Origin: VXRN01 sp963664365
GTDB taxonomy: Bacteria; Chloroflexota; Dehalococcoidia; Lucifugimonadales; UBA1123
Length of the DNA: 64,000 nucleotides
Direction of reading: 5' to 3'
NCBI GenBank assembly: GCA_963664365.1
Contig: OY761144.1
Span: 2,790,001-2,854,000, forward strand
Below, one piece after another: positions 1 to 8,134 of the stretch (its first letter is position 1; each line of letters begins with the position of its first letter). A model generated the notes under the pieces. It saw only the letters and a list, made by a program, of their open reading frames with translations. It searched no databases and had not been told where the DNA came from. Position numbers and translations under genes: made by a program.

Positions 1-30
1 AGGAAGCGAAATGAGCGAGGACGTATAGGC

Positions 31-684
31 TTGGACTACACCATCGACGGCAACCCGGACTACGGTCACCTGACGGTCAGGCTCGAACTGGGCGAGAGTT
101 TCATTGCCGAGGGCGGGGCCATGTCCTGGATGTCGGGGGGCGCCGAGGTAAAGGCGCGTCTGCTGGGAGGCTTCCTGAGGGCTCTGGTCAGGAAGGTGAC
201 CGGAGGCGAGTCGCTGTTCGTCGGAGAGTACAGCCACCCCATGGGCGGAGAGGTCACGTTCTCCCCGTCCGTGCCAGGCGCTATCAGCCATCGCTCTCTG
301 ACGGGCGATTCGCTGCTCCTGACCGGCGGTTCGTTCATGGCCTGCTCGCCCGGCATCAACTTGCGGACCGCGTTCGGCGGTCTGAGGTCGATGTTCTCAG
401 GCGAGGGGATGTTCCTTATCGAGTGCTCCGGCTTTGGCGACCTGTTCTTCAACACCTACGGCGCGATGATCGAGAGGGAAGTCGAAGGCTCGTTCACAGT
501 CGATACGGGCCACGTGGTCGCGTGGGAGCCGTCGCTCGATTACACGATACGCGGCATGGGCGGACTCAAGAGCACGCTGCTTTCGGGGGAAGGTTTAGCG
601 ATGCGGTTCTCGGGATCCGGAAAGATATACCTTCAGACCCGAACGCTGCCCTCGCTCGCAAGCTGGCTCACGCCGTTCGGATAG
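31..684 (+). CDS. AIM24 family protein (first of three)
   Basis: A 217-residue protein of the AIM24/TIGR00266 family, which has a beta-rich fold and no settled bacterial function. It carries the family hallmarks: an N-terminal YTI.G.PDYG.L segment, EGGAMSWMS, repeated GGESLF / SGEGMFL strands, VDTGHVVAWEPSLDYT near residue 155, and a C-terminal GSGKIYLQTRT. The start is TTG, aligned with the starts of the two following paralogues. It lies 21 bp upstream of the second copy, so the three are probably one operon. No signal peptide or membrane segment is visible. Confidence 0.88.
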   Translation: MDYTIDGNPDYGHLTVRLELGESFIAEGGAMSWMSGGAEVKARLLGGFLRALVRKVTGGESLFVGEYSHPMGGEVTFSPSVPGAISHRSLTGDSLLLTGGSFMACSPGINLRTAFGGLRSMFSGEGMFLIECSGFGDLFFNTYGAMIEREVEGSFTVDTGHVVAWEPSLDYTIRGMGGLKSTLLSGEGLAMRFSGSGKIYLQTRTLPSLASWLTPFG

Positions 685-705
685 CTCAGGACTCAGGCTG
701 CAACT

Positions 706-1398
706 ATGGCAAGCTATACGATCTCGCAGAAAGGCTCATACGGCTCGGTGCTGGTCGAGCTTGCGCCGGCCGAGGGCTTCATATCCGAAGCGGGGGCGAT
801 GTTCCGCGCATCGGCGAACATAGACATCGACGTCACGACACGCAGCAGAGGATCCGGGGGGCTGATGAGCGGCGTGAAGCGGCTGTTGGCGGGCGAGAGC
901 TTTTTCTTCTCCACGTATAGATCCATCGACGGCAGACGGGGCGAGATCGGTCTCGCGCCGACGCTGGCCGGAGAGGTGGCGGTCATCGAGTGCTCGGGAA
1001 CAAATCGCTGGCTGTGCGCCGGCGGCAGCTATCTAGGCTCGACCGAAGGCCTCCGCCTGGATACTCAGTTCCAGGGATTGAGGGGGGTCTTCTCCGGCGA
1101 GTCGCTGTCGTTCATGGCGGTCGAGGGGCAAGGCGATCTGTTGGTCAGCGCGTTCGGCAGCATCCGCGAAATCGAGGTGGACGGAGAGTTGACCGTGGAC
1201 ACAGGGCACGTGGTGGCGTTCGAGGAATCCCTGGACTACACGCTCGGCAGGGCGGGCGGAAGCTGGATTCAGTCTATGCTCGCCAGCGAGGGAGTGGTGT
1301 TGAACTTCTCGGGACACGGGCGGCTGTACGTTCAGAGTCACAACCCGGACGAATTCGGATCGAGTCTGGGCGGATTGATGCCGCCGCGGGAGAGCTGA
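706..1398 (+). CDS. AIM24 family protein (second of three)
   Basis: A 230-residue AIM24-family paralogue. It keeps SEAGAMF near the N-terminus, GGESFFF-like loops (here LAGESFFFSTY), VDTGHVVAFEESLDYT and the terminal SGHGRLYVQS strand. It is the most diverged of the three: the N-terminal tryptophan of AMSWMS is replaced (AMFRAS). It starts with ATG and its TGA at 1396-1398 ends just before the TTG of the third copy at 1400, which suggests translational coupling. A hetero-oligomer of the three gene products is a reasonable guess but is not shown by the sequence. Confidence 0.88.
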   Translation: MASYTISQKGSYGSVLVELAPAEGFISEAGAMFRASANIDIDVTTRSRGSGGLMSGVKRLLAGESFFFSTYRSIDGRRGEIGLAPTLAGEVAVIECSGTNRWLCAGGSYLGSTEGLRLDTQFQGLRGVFSGESLSFMAVEGQGDLLVSAFGSIREIEVDGELTVDTGHVVAFEESLDYTLGRAGGSWIQSMLASEGVVLNFSGHGRLYVQSHNPDEFGSSLGGLMPPRES

Positions 1399-1399
1399 G

Positions 1400-2080
1400 T
1401 TGGAGTACACGATTCAGAGTCAGCCGAGTTACAGCGTTCTGGAAGTGACGCTGGACGAAAACGATTCGATCGCCGCCGAGGCCGGCGCGATGACGTGGAT
1501 GAGCGACAACATCCGGATGTCCACGTCCACGCGGGGCGGAGCGCTGACCGGCCTCAGAAGGTCCGTGCTCGGGGGCGAGAGCTTCTTTCAGAACACCTAC
1601 CATACGGAGGGCGGCCAAGGCCAATTGGGGCTCGCGCCCGGCCAGCCGGGGGACATCGTCGCCTACGACATGCAGGGCGACAACCTGTACCTGGAGAAGA
1701 GCGCGTACCTCGCATCCGGCCAGAACGTGAGAATCGACTCCAAGTTCGAGGGACTGCGCGGCCTGTTCAACGAAGGACTGTTCATACTGCGAGCGTCCGG
1801 GCGCGGCAAGCTGTTCTTCAACAGCTACGGAGACATCCAGGAGATCGAAGTGGACGGCTCATACATAGTCGATAACAGCCACGCGGTCGCCTGGGAGCCC
1901 ACTCTGGAGTACCGGATCACGAGGGGGCGCAAGATACGCTCGTTCCTGTTCTCGGACCAGCTTCTGCTGAGGTTCACCGGTCAAGGCAAGCTATGGGTGC
2001 AGTCCCGAAATCCGCAGGCCCTCGCAAGCTGGGTGTACCCCTTCCGATCGATGGCGAGCAAGTCGGGTGAGGGAGAGTGA
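1400..2080 (+). CDS. AIM24 family protein (third of three)
   Basis: A 226-residue AIM24-family paralogue with AEAGAMTWMS, GGESFFQNTY, VDNSHAVAWEPTLEYRI and GQGKLWVQSRNP. It starts with TTG one base after the stop of the second copy, so the three genes form a tight tandem array. It is followed by a short gap and converges on the FMN oxidoreductase gene at 2117-3223. Annotation beyond family level is not supported. Confidence 0.88.
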   Translation: MEYTIQSQPSYSVLEVTLDENDSIAAEAGAMTWMSDNIRMSTSTRGGALTGLRRSVLGGESFFQNTYHTEGGQGQLGLAPGQPGDIVAYDMQGDNLYLEKSAYLASGQNVRIDSKFEGLRGLFNEGLFILRASGRGKLFFNSYGDIQEIEVDGSYIVDNSHAVAWEPTLEYRITRGRKIRSFLFSDQLLLRFTGQGKLWVQSRNPQALASWVYPFRSMASKSGEGE

Positions 2081-2116
2081 GGCCGGCCCCGCGCCTCTTA
2101 TCGCGGAGCCAAGTTG

Positions 2117-3223
2117 CTATACCCTGACCTTGGTGCGAAAGTCCGAGTTGAGAGACACCAGACTGCGGTTTATCTCGCTCACGCTGCGGCAGCCCAAGTA
2201 GCCGAGCGCTCGGTCGAACTCCGTCCTGAGTATCTGAAGCATGGCGCGGACGCCCTCTTCGCCGCCGTTCGCCAGTCCCCAGAACAGCGGACGGCCCACG
2301 AACACGCCCCTAGCTCCGAGCGCGATTGCCTTGACAACGTCCATGCCTCGCCGCACGCCTGAGTCGAGATAGACTTCTAAGCTGTCGCCGACGGCGTCGG
2401 CGATCTCGGGTAGAGTTTCGATACTGGCGCGGGTGCAGTCTAGCTGTCTTCCGCCGTGATTGGAGACGACGATGGCATCCACTCCGTACTCCGCGCACGC
2501 GACCGCGTCTTCCAGCGTTCTGATGCCCTTGATTACGAGCGGGAGTCCGGTCAGGTCTCTGAGCCAGTCGAGTCGCTCCCACGTAAGGCCGGCGTATCCG
2601 GGCGGGGACCAGCCGGTCATATCCGGGATACCGACGCTTTTGCGCCGCAGCAGGTCGCTGCGGTCAACGGGACGCAACAGGCTGCCCATGTGGAGGCCCG
2701 GTGTCGTAGTGTAGTTGTTTCGCACGTCGCGCTCTTTCGGGCTGGGCGTCGGGGTATCGACGGTGAGACAGATCGCCTTGTACCCGGCGGCCTTGGCTCT
2801 CGTAACCAAGAGTTCGGTAACGTCGTCGTCGAAGTGGTAAAGCTGGAACCACAACGGCCCGGTGGCAACCTCGGCGACCTCTTCGATGCTGTAACCGGAC
2901 CCTGTCGGCAGCGTGTAGAGCGTACCCATGGAGCCGGCGGCGGCGGCCGTGGCGCATTCTCCGTCCGGATGCACGTCGCGCTGGCTTCCGGCCGGGGCGA
3001 TCATCACGGGAAAGCTAATCTTCTCTCCCAGCGCCTCGATGGACAGGTCTCTCTTGCCCACATCTACGAGAAATCGCGCGTTGACCGTGATCTCGTCGAA
3101 CGCCTCCCGGTTCCGTCGCATGGTAATCTCATCTGCCGCTCCGGCGTCCACGAACGTCCATTTGTTGTGCGGCATGACTTCTTTGGCCATAGCTTCCATA
3201 TCGAATAAGGACACCGGATTCAT
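2117..3223 (-). CDS. FMN-dependent alpha-hydroxyacid oxidase/dehydrogenase
   Basis: A 368-residue TIM-barrel flavoenzyme of the lactate oxidase / glycolate oxidase / L-lactate dehydrogenase family, oxidising a 2-hydroxyacid with FMN. Visible features are the IAPAG segment early in the barrel, WFQLYHF, LTVDTPT, the lysine in PLVIKGI that contacts FMN, the catalytic-histidine motif SNHGGRQLD, and the phosphate-binding LDSGVRRGMDVVKAIALGARGVFVGRPLFWG near the C-terminus. Length is normal for the family. Substrate cannot be read from sequence. It is a single-gene unit, convergent with the AIM24 genes. Confidence 0.9.
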   Translation of the reverse strand: MNPVSLFDMEAMAKEVMPHNKWTFVDAGAADEITMRRNREAFDEITVNARFLVDVGKRDLSIEALGEKISFPVMIAPAGSQRDVHPDGECATAAAAGSMGTLYTLPTGSGYSIEEVAEVATGPLWFQLYHFDDDVTELLVTRAKAAGYKAICLTVDTPTPSPKERDVRNNYTTTPGLHMGSLLRPVDRSDLLRRKSVGIPDMTGWSPPGYAGLTWERLDWLRDLTGLPLVIKGIRTLEDAVACAEYGVDAIVVSNHGGRQLDCTRASIETLPEIADAVGDSLEVYLDSGVRRGMDVVKAIALGARGVFVGRPLFWGLANGGEEGVRAMLQILRTEFDRALGYLGCRSVSEINRSLVSLNSDFRTKVRV

Positions 3224-3385
3224 GGCGGACCAACCCTCCCCAGATAATGCTCAGGACATATTGAACCCTTTCCCGAAATGTTTCAAGGGGGTTACAGGAA
3301 TTAGAAGTCAGGAATATCAAATCCGAAGAGCGTCAGGGTGAATATCCATCCCGACCGCCCCCACCCATCAAACGCCCCTGGGAGC

Positions 3386-3403
3386 GCGGGCGTCCCCGCC
3401 CGC
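3386..3403. repeat. GC-rich hairpin, dispersed repeat
   Basis: A perfect 7-bp inverted repeat, GCGGGCG/CGCCCGC with a 4-nt loop, in the context GGGAGCGCGGGCGT. The reverse complement of this context occurs at 30016-30040, so this is a dispersed repeat rather than a gene-specific terminator. Confidence 0.6.
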
Positions 3404-3493
3404 ATACATCATCCAACCGTCCCCTAACCCCTTCGCGCCCCTTCGTGCCCTTCGTGGATAATCCCCAATCCCGAAAATCCCCCTTCCACCCCC

Positions 3494-3523
3494 TTGACAT
3501 CCGTTCTCACACTCCCCTATACT
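3494..3523 (+). promoter_or_regulatory. Sigma70-type promoter of the terminase module
   Basis: TTGACA at 3494-3499, an 18-nt spacer, TATACT at 3518-3523. The -35 box itself could be read as a TTG start in frame with the downstream gene, but the promoter makes the later ATG at 3542 the better start. The same architecture (TTGACA, 18 nt, GATACT) precedes the paralogue at 28241. Confidence 0.75.
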
Positions 3524-3541
3524 GAACTACTGTACGGCAGC

Positions 3542-4495
3542 ATGCTAGTACCGCCAACCACTAAAAACTCAAAACTAAAAACTCCAATGACCACCACAAC
3601 CCAACAGACACCATCCAACCCCGCCCTCGACTTCGCCAACATGGTGTTAGCCGAGACCGACAACGCGCGCGAAATAATAGACCTACTTCACGACATCGCG
3701 CAGGGCCAGCGGCAAAACTCCACCACCAGAGACCGCATCAACGCATCCCGCATCCTCCTAGACAGAGGACTCGGCAAATGCCCCAAACAGCCCCTCGACA
3801 TCGACGTCGACACCGACAACCAATCCGACGACACCGACGTAGGGGCGATTCGTGAATCGCCCCAACCCGACACGCCCGAGTCCCCCGGACTAGTCACCCA
3901 ACTCGACCAGTCCCTACAAGACCAACTCGGCCCACCTCCTACTATCCACAATCCACAGTCCACTAAAGACTCTCCACTATCCCCTATCCACTATGCACTC
4001 CAAAAACACATCCTAGACATCACCGACAACGGGCGCACCATCATGGACGCCCTGAGAGACATCTGCCGCGCACCCGACGGCGACCCCAAAGTCAAAGACT
4101 CCCACCGAGTCACCGCCGGCCGTATGCTCTTAGACCGCATCCTCGGAACCGCCCTCGAAACGAGGACCCCCGAGAAGAAACCCTACGTCCGACCGGTCAG
4201 ACAAATCGACCCCGACGACCTGGCCGAAATCGACGCCGAGCTCCAGCGCATGGAGGACGAGGGCATACTTACGCCTGACTATGACTCCCCCGGCCCACCC
4301 ATAAACGTGCCTGAGATACCCGAAGGATTCGATCCCACCCCCTATCTCAAAGAGGCATACGAAAAGTTCTGGGCAAACATCGATATGACGCTCGAACGAC
4401 AGAAGAAATGGCCCGCCGTCGAAGAACGAAGGCGAAAGAAACTCGCCCAAATCTACCCGTCTCACTCCGAGGACGACAAACCGCCGGAACCATGA
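3542..4495 (+). CDS. TerS-like protein with two helical repeats
   Basis: A 317-residue protein (ATG 3542; another in-frame ATG at 3587). It has no family I can name with certainty. Two copies of a roughly 45-residue unit are visible: one ending DRINASRILLDRGLGK (first third) and one ending SHRVTAGRMLLDRILGT (middle). The LLDRG.GK signature resembles DNA-binding repeats in terminase-small-subunit-like proteins. The linker between units is low-complexity, and its DNA contains a perfect palindrome (3842-3863) typical of intergenic repeats. The C-terminal third is acidic, then lysine-rich. The stop overlaps the terminase ATG (ATGA at 4492), so the pair is co-translated, which supports a small-subunit role. 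A paralogue lies at 28241-29215. Confidence 0.7.
   Translation: MLVPPTTKNSKLKTPMTTTTQQTPSNPALDFANMVLAETDNAREIIDLLHDIAQGQRQNSTTRDRINASRILLDRGLGKCPKQPLDIDVDTDNQSDDTDVGAIRESPQPDTPESPGLVTQLDQSLQDQLGPPPTIHNPQSTKDSPLSPIHYALQKHILDITDNGRTIMDALRDICRAPDGDPKVKDSHRVTAGRMLLDRILGTALETRTPEKKPYVRPVRQIDPDDLAEIDAELQRMEDEGILTPDYDSPGPPINVPEIPEGFDPTPYLKEAYEKFWANIDMTLERQKKWPAVEERRRKKLAQIYPSHSEDDKPPEP
3842..3863. repeat. Perfect palindrome inside a coding region
   Basis: GGGGCGATTC, a 2-nt centre, then GAATCGCCCC. REP-like palindromes of this kind are normally intergenic. Here it encodes part of the inter-repeat linker (GAIRESPQ) of the TerS-like protein, so the linker appears to have grown by repeat insertion in frame. 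Confidence 0.75.
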
Positions 4496-5826
4496 ACATG
4501 ACGACCGACGACAACCTTATATCGCGCATCATCGACCGGCTGAGACCTCTCCCACGCGCCCAGCGTGCGGCGGTCGTCAACGCCTATCGCCGGACACTCG
4601 ACGAAGATGATTGCCTCAGGCTCCTACACGCATGGGAACTCCACGCCCGGCCGGACCAACTCCCGCCCCCCGGCAACTGGAATACCTGGCTGATCCTCGC
4701 CGGACGTGGATTCGGAAAGACCCGCACCGGCGCCGAATGGGTCCGCGCCCAGACAGAGACCGGACGCGCCCGACGCGTCGCCCTCATCGCACGATCCCTA
4801 GCCGAAGCCCAGTCCATCATGATCGAAGGCGAGTCCGGCATCCTCAATACCTCACCGCCCTGGCACATGCCCATATACGAACCATCCAAGAGAAAACTCA
4901 CCTGGCCCAACGGAGCCCGAGCGCTCATCTTCTCAAGCCACGAACCCGACCAACTGCGCGGCCCCCAGTTCGACTCCGCCTGGTGCGACGAACTAGCCTC
5001 ATGGGAATACCCAACCCAGACCTGGAACAACCTCAACTTCGCACTCCGTCTCGGACAGCCCCCAAAATGCGTCGTCACAACGACCCCAAAGTCCATCGAA
5101 CTCGTCAGAACCCTGTCCAGCGGCCGGGGAGTCCATGTCACCCGCGGAACGACCTTCCAAAACAAAGACAACCTGGCCCCTGAGTTCTTCGACGCCATCG
5201 TCGAACAGTACGACGGCACGAACATAGGACGACAGGAGATCTACGCCGAACTCATAGACCAGGACGAAAACGCGCTCTGGAAACGCGCCTGGATCGAAGA
5301 CGCCCGACTCGCGAGCCACCCGCCCGTGGCCCGTATCGTCGTCGCCATAGACCCCGCCATGTCCGCAAAGCCCGGCAGTTCAGAGACCGGCATCGTCGTC
5401 GTCGGAGCCGACATGAACCGCAAGCACGCCTATGTCCTGGCCGACGAGTCCGGCAAGTTCACACCCAACGGATGGGCGTTGCGCGCCGCCCACCTCTTCG
5501 ACAAATTCAACGCATCCCGCATCATCGCCGAAGACAACGCGGGCGGAAACCTCGTCCAATCGACCCTGAACGCCGCAGTCCCCCGAACGCTGCCCTACAA
5601 GGGCATCAAAGCCACCGACGGCAAGCGAGTCCGCGCCGAACCCGTCGCCGCCCTCTACGAACAAGGCCGAGTCCACCACGTCGGAAGATTCCCCGACCTC
5701 GAAGACCAGATGTGTACCTGGACCCCAGACCTCGGCCCCTCCCAATCCCCCGACCGAGTCGACGCCCTAGTCCACGCCATCACAGAGCTGATGATCCAAC
5801 GAATACCCATCAAAATATGGGTCTAA
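4492..5826 (+). CDS. Phage terminase large subunit (orphan)
   Basis: A 444-residue ATPase-nuclease of the terminase large-subunit superfamily, which in phages translocates DNA into capsids and cuts it. Walker A is GRGFGKT (residues 71-77), Walker B FDSAWCDE (160-167), and the coupling motif is TTTPK. The RNase-H-like nuclease has acidic residues at VAIDPA (D287), AEDNAGG (D348) and DRVDALVHAI (D424). All catalytic elements look intact. The ATG at 4492 overlaps the upstream stop by 4 nt; an earlier in-frame start (4408) would lie deep in the upstream gene. No portal, capsid, protease or tail gene is nearby, so this is not a normal prophage. A domesticated function or a gene-transfer-agent-like remnant is possible. 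Confidence 0.85.
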   Translation: MNMTTDDNLISRIIDRLRPLPRAQRAAVVNAYRRTLDEDDCLRLLHAWELHARPDQLPPPGNWNTWLILAGRGFGKTRTGAEWVRAQTETGRARRVALIARSLAEAQSIMIEGESGILNTSPPWHMPIYEPSKRKLTWPNGARALIFSSHEPDQLRGPQFDSAWCDELASWEYPTQTWNNLNFALRLGQPPKCVVTTTPKSIELVRTLSSGRGVHVTRGTTFQNKDNLAPEFFDAIVEQYDGTNIGRQEIYAELIDQDENALWKRAWIEDARLASHPPVARIVVAIDPAMSAKPGSSETGIVVVGADMNRKHAYVLADESGKFTPNGWALRAAHLFDKFNASRIIAEDNAGGNLVQSTLNAAVPRTLPYKGIKATDGKRVRAEPVAALYEQGRVHHVGRFPDLEDQMCTWTPDLGPSQSPDRVDALVHAITELMIQRIPIKIWV

Positions 5827-6183
5827 CCACCATCCCATAAACCCTATCCTGAACATCCTCCACATCCGGCAAATCCTGATTCAGACACCCGCCCAAAATC
5901 AGCGAAATCACCCCAATCACAAAAATCACAGTTCAGACAACCCTTACCCCTTCGCGCCCTTGCGCCCTTGCGTTAAATTCGACGCCTACCAAACTGACAC
6001 AGCCTCGTTTTTGAGGTTTGGGGTGGAGGGATTAAGGTTTGGGGAGATGGTAGGGATGGTGAGGCGCTAGCCACTAAGGAGCCTGAAGGCGCGAAGCGCC
6101 AACCTACCCCTGACTCCCAATTGGTGGTAATCTGTACTGCGCCGATTTGGACGCAAGCATTTGGACGGGGGAACAGCCTCAGC
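5827..6183. other. Intergenic region with element tail
   Basis: About 350 bp without a credible gene. It contains a degenerate AATCACA-rich repeat (about 5895-5939) also found within the coding region of the paralogue at 28481-28519, then the 61-bp conserved tail (5946-6006), then G-rich sequence and a short imperfect palindrome near 6089-6101. I see no convincing promoter for the downstream CoA ligase. Confidence 0.6.
5946..6006. repeat. 61-bp conserved tail of terminase-associated module, copy 1
   Basis: This matches 29311-29371 over 61 ungapped positions with 7 mismatches. Both copies lie downstream of a TerS-like gene. Core of the match: ATTCGACGCCTACCAA followed by CTGACACAG. This marks a shared 3' boundary for the two modules. 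Confidence 0.8.
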
Positions 6184-7752
6184 ATGAACACTTCGGAGTT
6201 TCTGGCTATCTCAGCCGCCATCGTTCCTGACAGGACGGCACTGGTATTCGAGGGGAGACGCACGACCTACGAGGAGCTTCAGTCCAGGGTGAACCGGCTG
6301 GCGTCCGCGCTCGGTTCTCTCGGAGTCGGCCCCGGAGACAGGATCGGAGTAATCCAGGTAAACACGGACGCCGTAGTGGAGGCCTACTTCGCTGCCGCCA
6401 AGCTGGACGCAGTCTTCGTGCCGCTCAACTTCCGCGCGCGGTCGGATGAGATGTCGTTCATGATCCAGGACTCCGCGCCGAAGGCTCTCCTGGCGGGCGA
6501 CCGCTACGTCGGCATGGTCGACGAGATTCTGAGCGGCGGCGACATAGACTGCGTCGAGCATCGCGTCGCGCTGGATGGCGCGGCGGACGGCTGGCTCTCC
6601 TACTCGGACCTGATCGACGGAGCCGCCGATGAAGAACTGTGGCCGACGGCGGACGACGAGGACCTTGCCGTCCTGCTGTTCACGTCGGGCACGACCAGCT
6701 TTCCGAAGGGAGTGATGTTGACGCACAACAGCTTCTCATCCTACGTCCTGAGTCACGTGACTCCCGCCGACCCCGAGTCGGACGAGCGGAACATTCTCAC
6801 CGTACCCATGTACCACATCGCGGGGATGCAGGCGATGATCAGCGCCATATACGGCGGCCGGACTCTGATCATTCAGCGTCAGTTCGACGCCAAGAGCTGG
6901 ATGGAGCTCGTTGAGCAGGAGAGCGTGGACCGCGCGATGATGGTGCCGACGATGCTGAAGATGCTGATGGACCACGAGGAGTTCCACGATCACGACATGA
7001 GCAGCTTGCGCGTGATCACCTACGGCGCGGCGCCGATGCCGGTGGAGGTCGTCAGGCGCGCCATCGTCGAGTTTCCCAACGCTCAGTTCATCAACGCATT
7101 CGGGCAGACCGAGACCGCCGCCACGATAACGATGCTTCCGCCGGAAGACCACGTTCTCACGGGCGCGCCTGAAGAGGTGGAGCGCAAGTTGAAGCGGCTG
7201 TCCTCAATAGGCAAGCCGCTGGATGATGTCGAAGTACGCATAGTCGATGAGGACGGCGCGGACAGCGCGATAGGGGAGGTTGGGGAGATCGTCGCGCGCG
7301 GTGAGAGACTCATGAGGGGCTACTGGGGCCAGGAATCGGCGACCGCGGAGACGATCCGCGACGGTTGGCTGTACACCGGAGACCTCGGATACTGGGACGA
7401 TGACGGCTATATCTTCCTCGCGGGCAGGTCGAAGGACTTCATAAAGCGCGGCGGCGAGATGATCTCCCCGGAGGAGGTGGAGAAGGCGCTGCACTCCCAC
7501 CCGGACATCGAAGAGGCGGCGATCATCGGGGTTCCGGACCTCGATTGGGGTGAGCGCGTGAGGGCGATCGTCGTGGCGAAGTCGGGCCACGAGGTTGAAG
7601 AGGATGACGTGATCGAGTATTGCCGCCAGCGGCTGGCGAGTTTCAAGAAGCCGGAGTCCGTCGTTGTAGTTCCCGAGCTCCCGCGCAACCACATGGGCAA
7701 AGTCCTTAAGCGTCTTCTGAAAGAGGAGTACAACTACCCGGTGGAGGGGTAG
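6184..7752 (+). CDS. Acyl-CoA synthetase (AMP-forming)
   Basis: A 522-residue class I adenylate-forming enzyme that activates a carboxylic acid to acyl-AMP and then acyl-CoA. Motifs are the P-loop FTSGTTSFPKGVMLTH (family usually TTG; here TTS), YGAAPMP, the A5 motif AFGQTET, GWLYTGDLGYWDDDGY, the hinge GRSKDFIKRGGEMISPEEVE, and catalytic lysine in NHMGKVLKR. The chosen start is ATG 6184, preceded by a purine-rich stretch; an in-frame TTG at 6121 would add 21 unlikely residues. The closest groups are fatty-acid and cyclohexanecarboxylate-type ligases, but the substrate is unknown. The next gene starts 3 bp after its stop. Confidence 0.88.
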   Translation: MNTSEFLAISAAIVPDRTALVFEGRRTTYEELQSRVNRLASALGSLGVGPGDRIGVIQVNTDAVVEAYFAAAKLDAVFVPLNFRARSDEMSFMIQDSAPKALLAGDRYVGMVDEILSGGDIDCVEHRVALDGAADGWLSYSDLIDGAADEELWPTADDEDLAVLLFTSGTTSFPKGVMLTHNSFSSYVLSHVTPADPESDERNILTVPMYHIAGMQAMISAIYGGRTLIIQRQFDAKSWMELVEQESVDRAMMVPTMLKMLMDHEEFHDHDMSSLRVITYGAAPMPVEVVRRAIVEFPNAQFINAFGQTETAATITMLPPEDHVLTGAPEEVERKLKRLSSIGKPLDDVEVRIVDEDGADSAIGEVGEIVARGERLMRGYWGQESATAETIRDGWLYTGDLGYWDDDGYIFLAGRSKDFIKRGGEMISPEEVEKALHSHPDIEEAAIIGVPDLDWGERVRAIVVAKSGHEVEEDDVIEYCRQRLASFKKPESVVVVPELPRNHMGKVLKRLLKEEYNYPVEG

Positions 7753-7755
7753 AAC

Positions 7756-8109
7756 ATGGGTGTTTTCAGTGTGCCGATAGAGATAGGCGACTCGGAGGGC
7801 GTACACTTCGAGCAGGTTGATGCCATTGCGAATACTGGAGCGATGTACACCATGCTCCCAAGCTCTATTCTAGCCAGGCTGGGAGTCACTCCTGGCTGGA
7901 GCCGCACGTTCGGACTTGCGGACGGCAGCACACGAGACTACGACATGGCAGAGACCAAAGTGCGACTGGATGGAGTGGTGGCGACCACCTTGGTCGTCTT
8001 CGGCAACGAAGAGGACGAACCCATTCTTGGCGCGTACACGCTGGAGAGCTTGGGCCTGTCAGTCGATCCCGTCGGGCAGCGACTGGTAGAGCTTACCGGG
8101 CATCTTTAG
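7756..8109 (+). CDS. Retropepsin-like (clan AA) protein, catalytic Asp replaced
   Basis: A 117-residue single-domain protein of the bacterial retropepsin-like group. These normally carry a DTGA catalytic motif followed by a hydrophobic TMLP segment. Here the motif reads ANTGAMYTMLP, so the catalytic aspartate is asparagine (codon AAT). The downstream flap and second strand (VVFGNEEDEPILGAYTLESLG) are preserved and match the homologue at 55501-55848, which keeps VDTGA. The gene begins 3 bp after the CoA ligase stop. It may be inactive as a protease, or act only as a binding domain. Confidence 0.75.
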   Translation: MGVFSVPIEIGDSEGVHFEQVDAIANTGAMYTMLPSSILARLGVTPGWSRTFGLADGSTRDYDMAETKVRLDGVVATTLVVFGNEEDEPILGAYTLESLGLSVDPVGQRLVELTGHL

Positions 8110-8134
8110 CTTTCGCTCGATCCCATAAACGAAC

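Larger units (their letters stand above)
3224..3541. other. Intergenic region with hairpin and degenerate repeats
   Basis: About 320 bp with no credible gene. It holds a GC hairpin (3386-3403, GCGGGCG/CGCCCGC) whose surrounding sequence reappears in inverted orientation near 30016-30040. It also holds a pyrimidine-rich stretch at about 3421-3457 resembling the 61-bp tail after the terminase gene (5946-6006), and the strong promoter at 3494-3523. The promoter of the leftward FMN oxidase gene should also lie here, but I see no clear match. Confidence 0.6.

Noticed and set aside
3494..3541. TerS-like gene starting with TTG at 3494
   Set aside because: That TTG is part of a consensus -35 box with a matching -10; the first ATG downstream of the promoter is at 3542.
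3224..6183. Complete prophage
   Set aside because: No portal, capsid, tail, lysis or integrase genes are near the terminase; flanking genes are metabolic.
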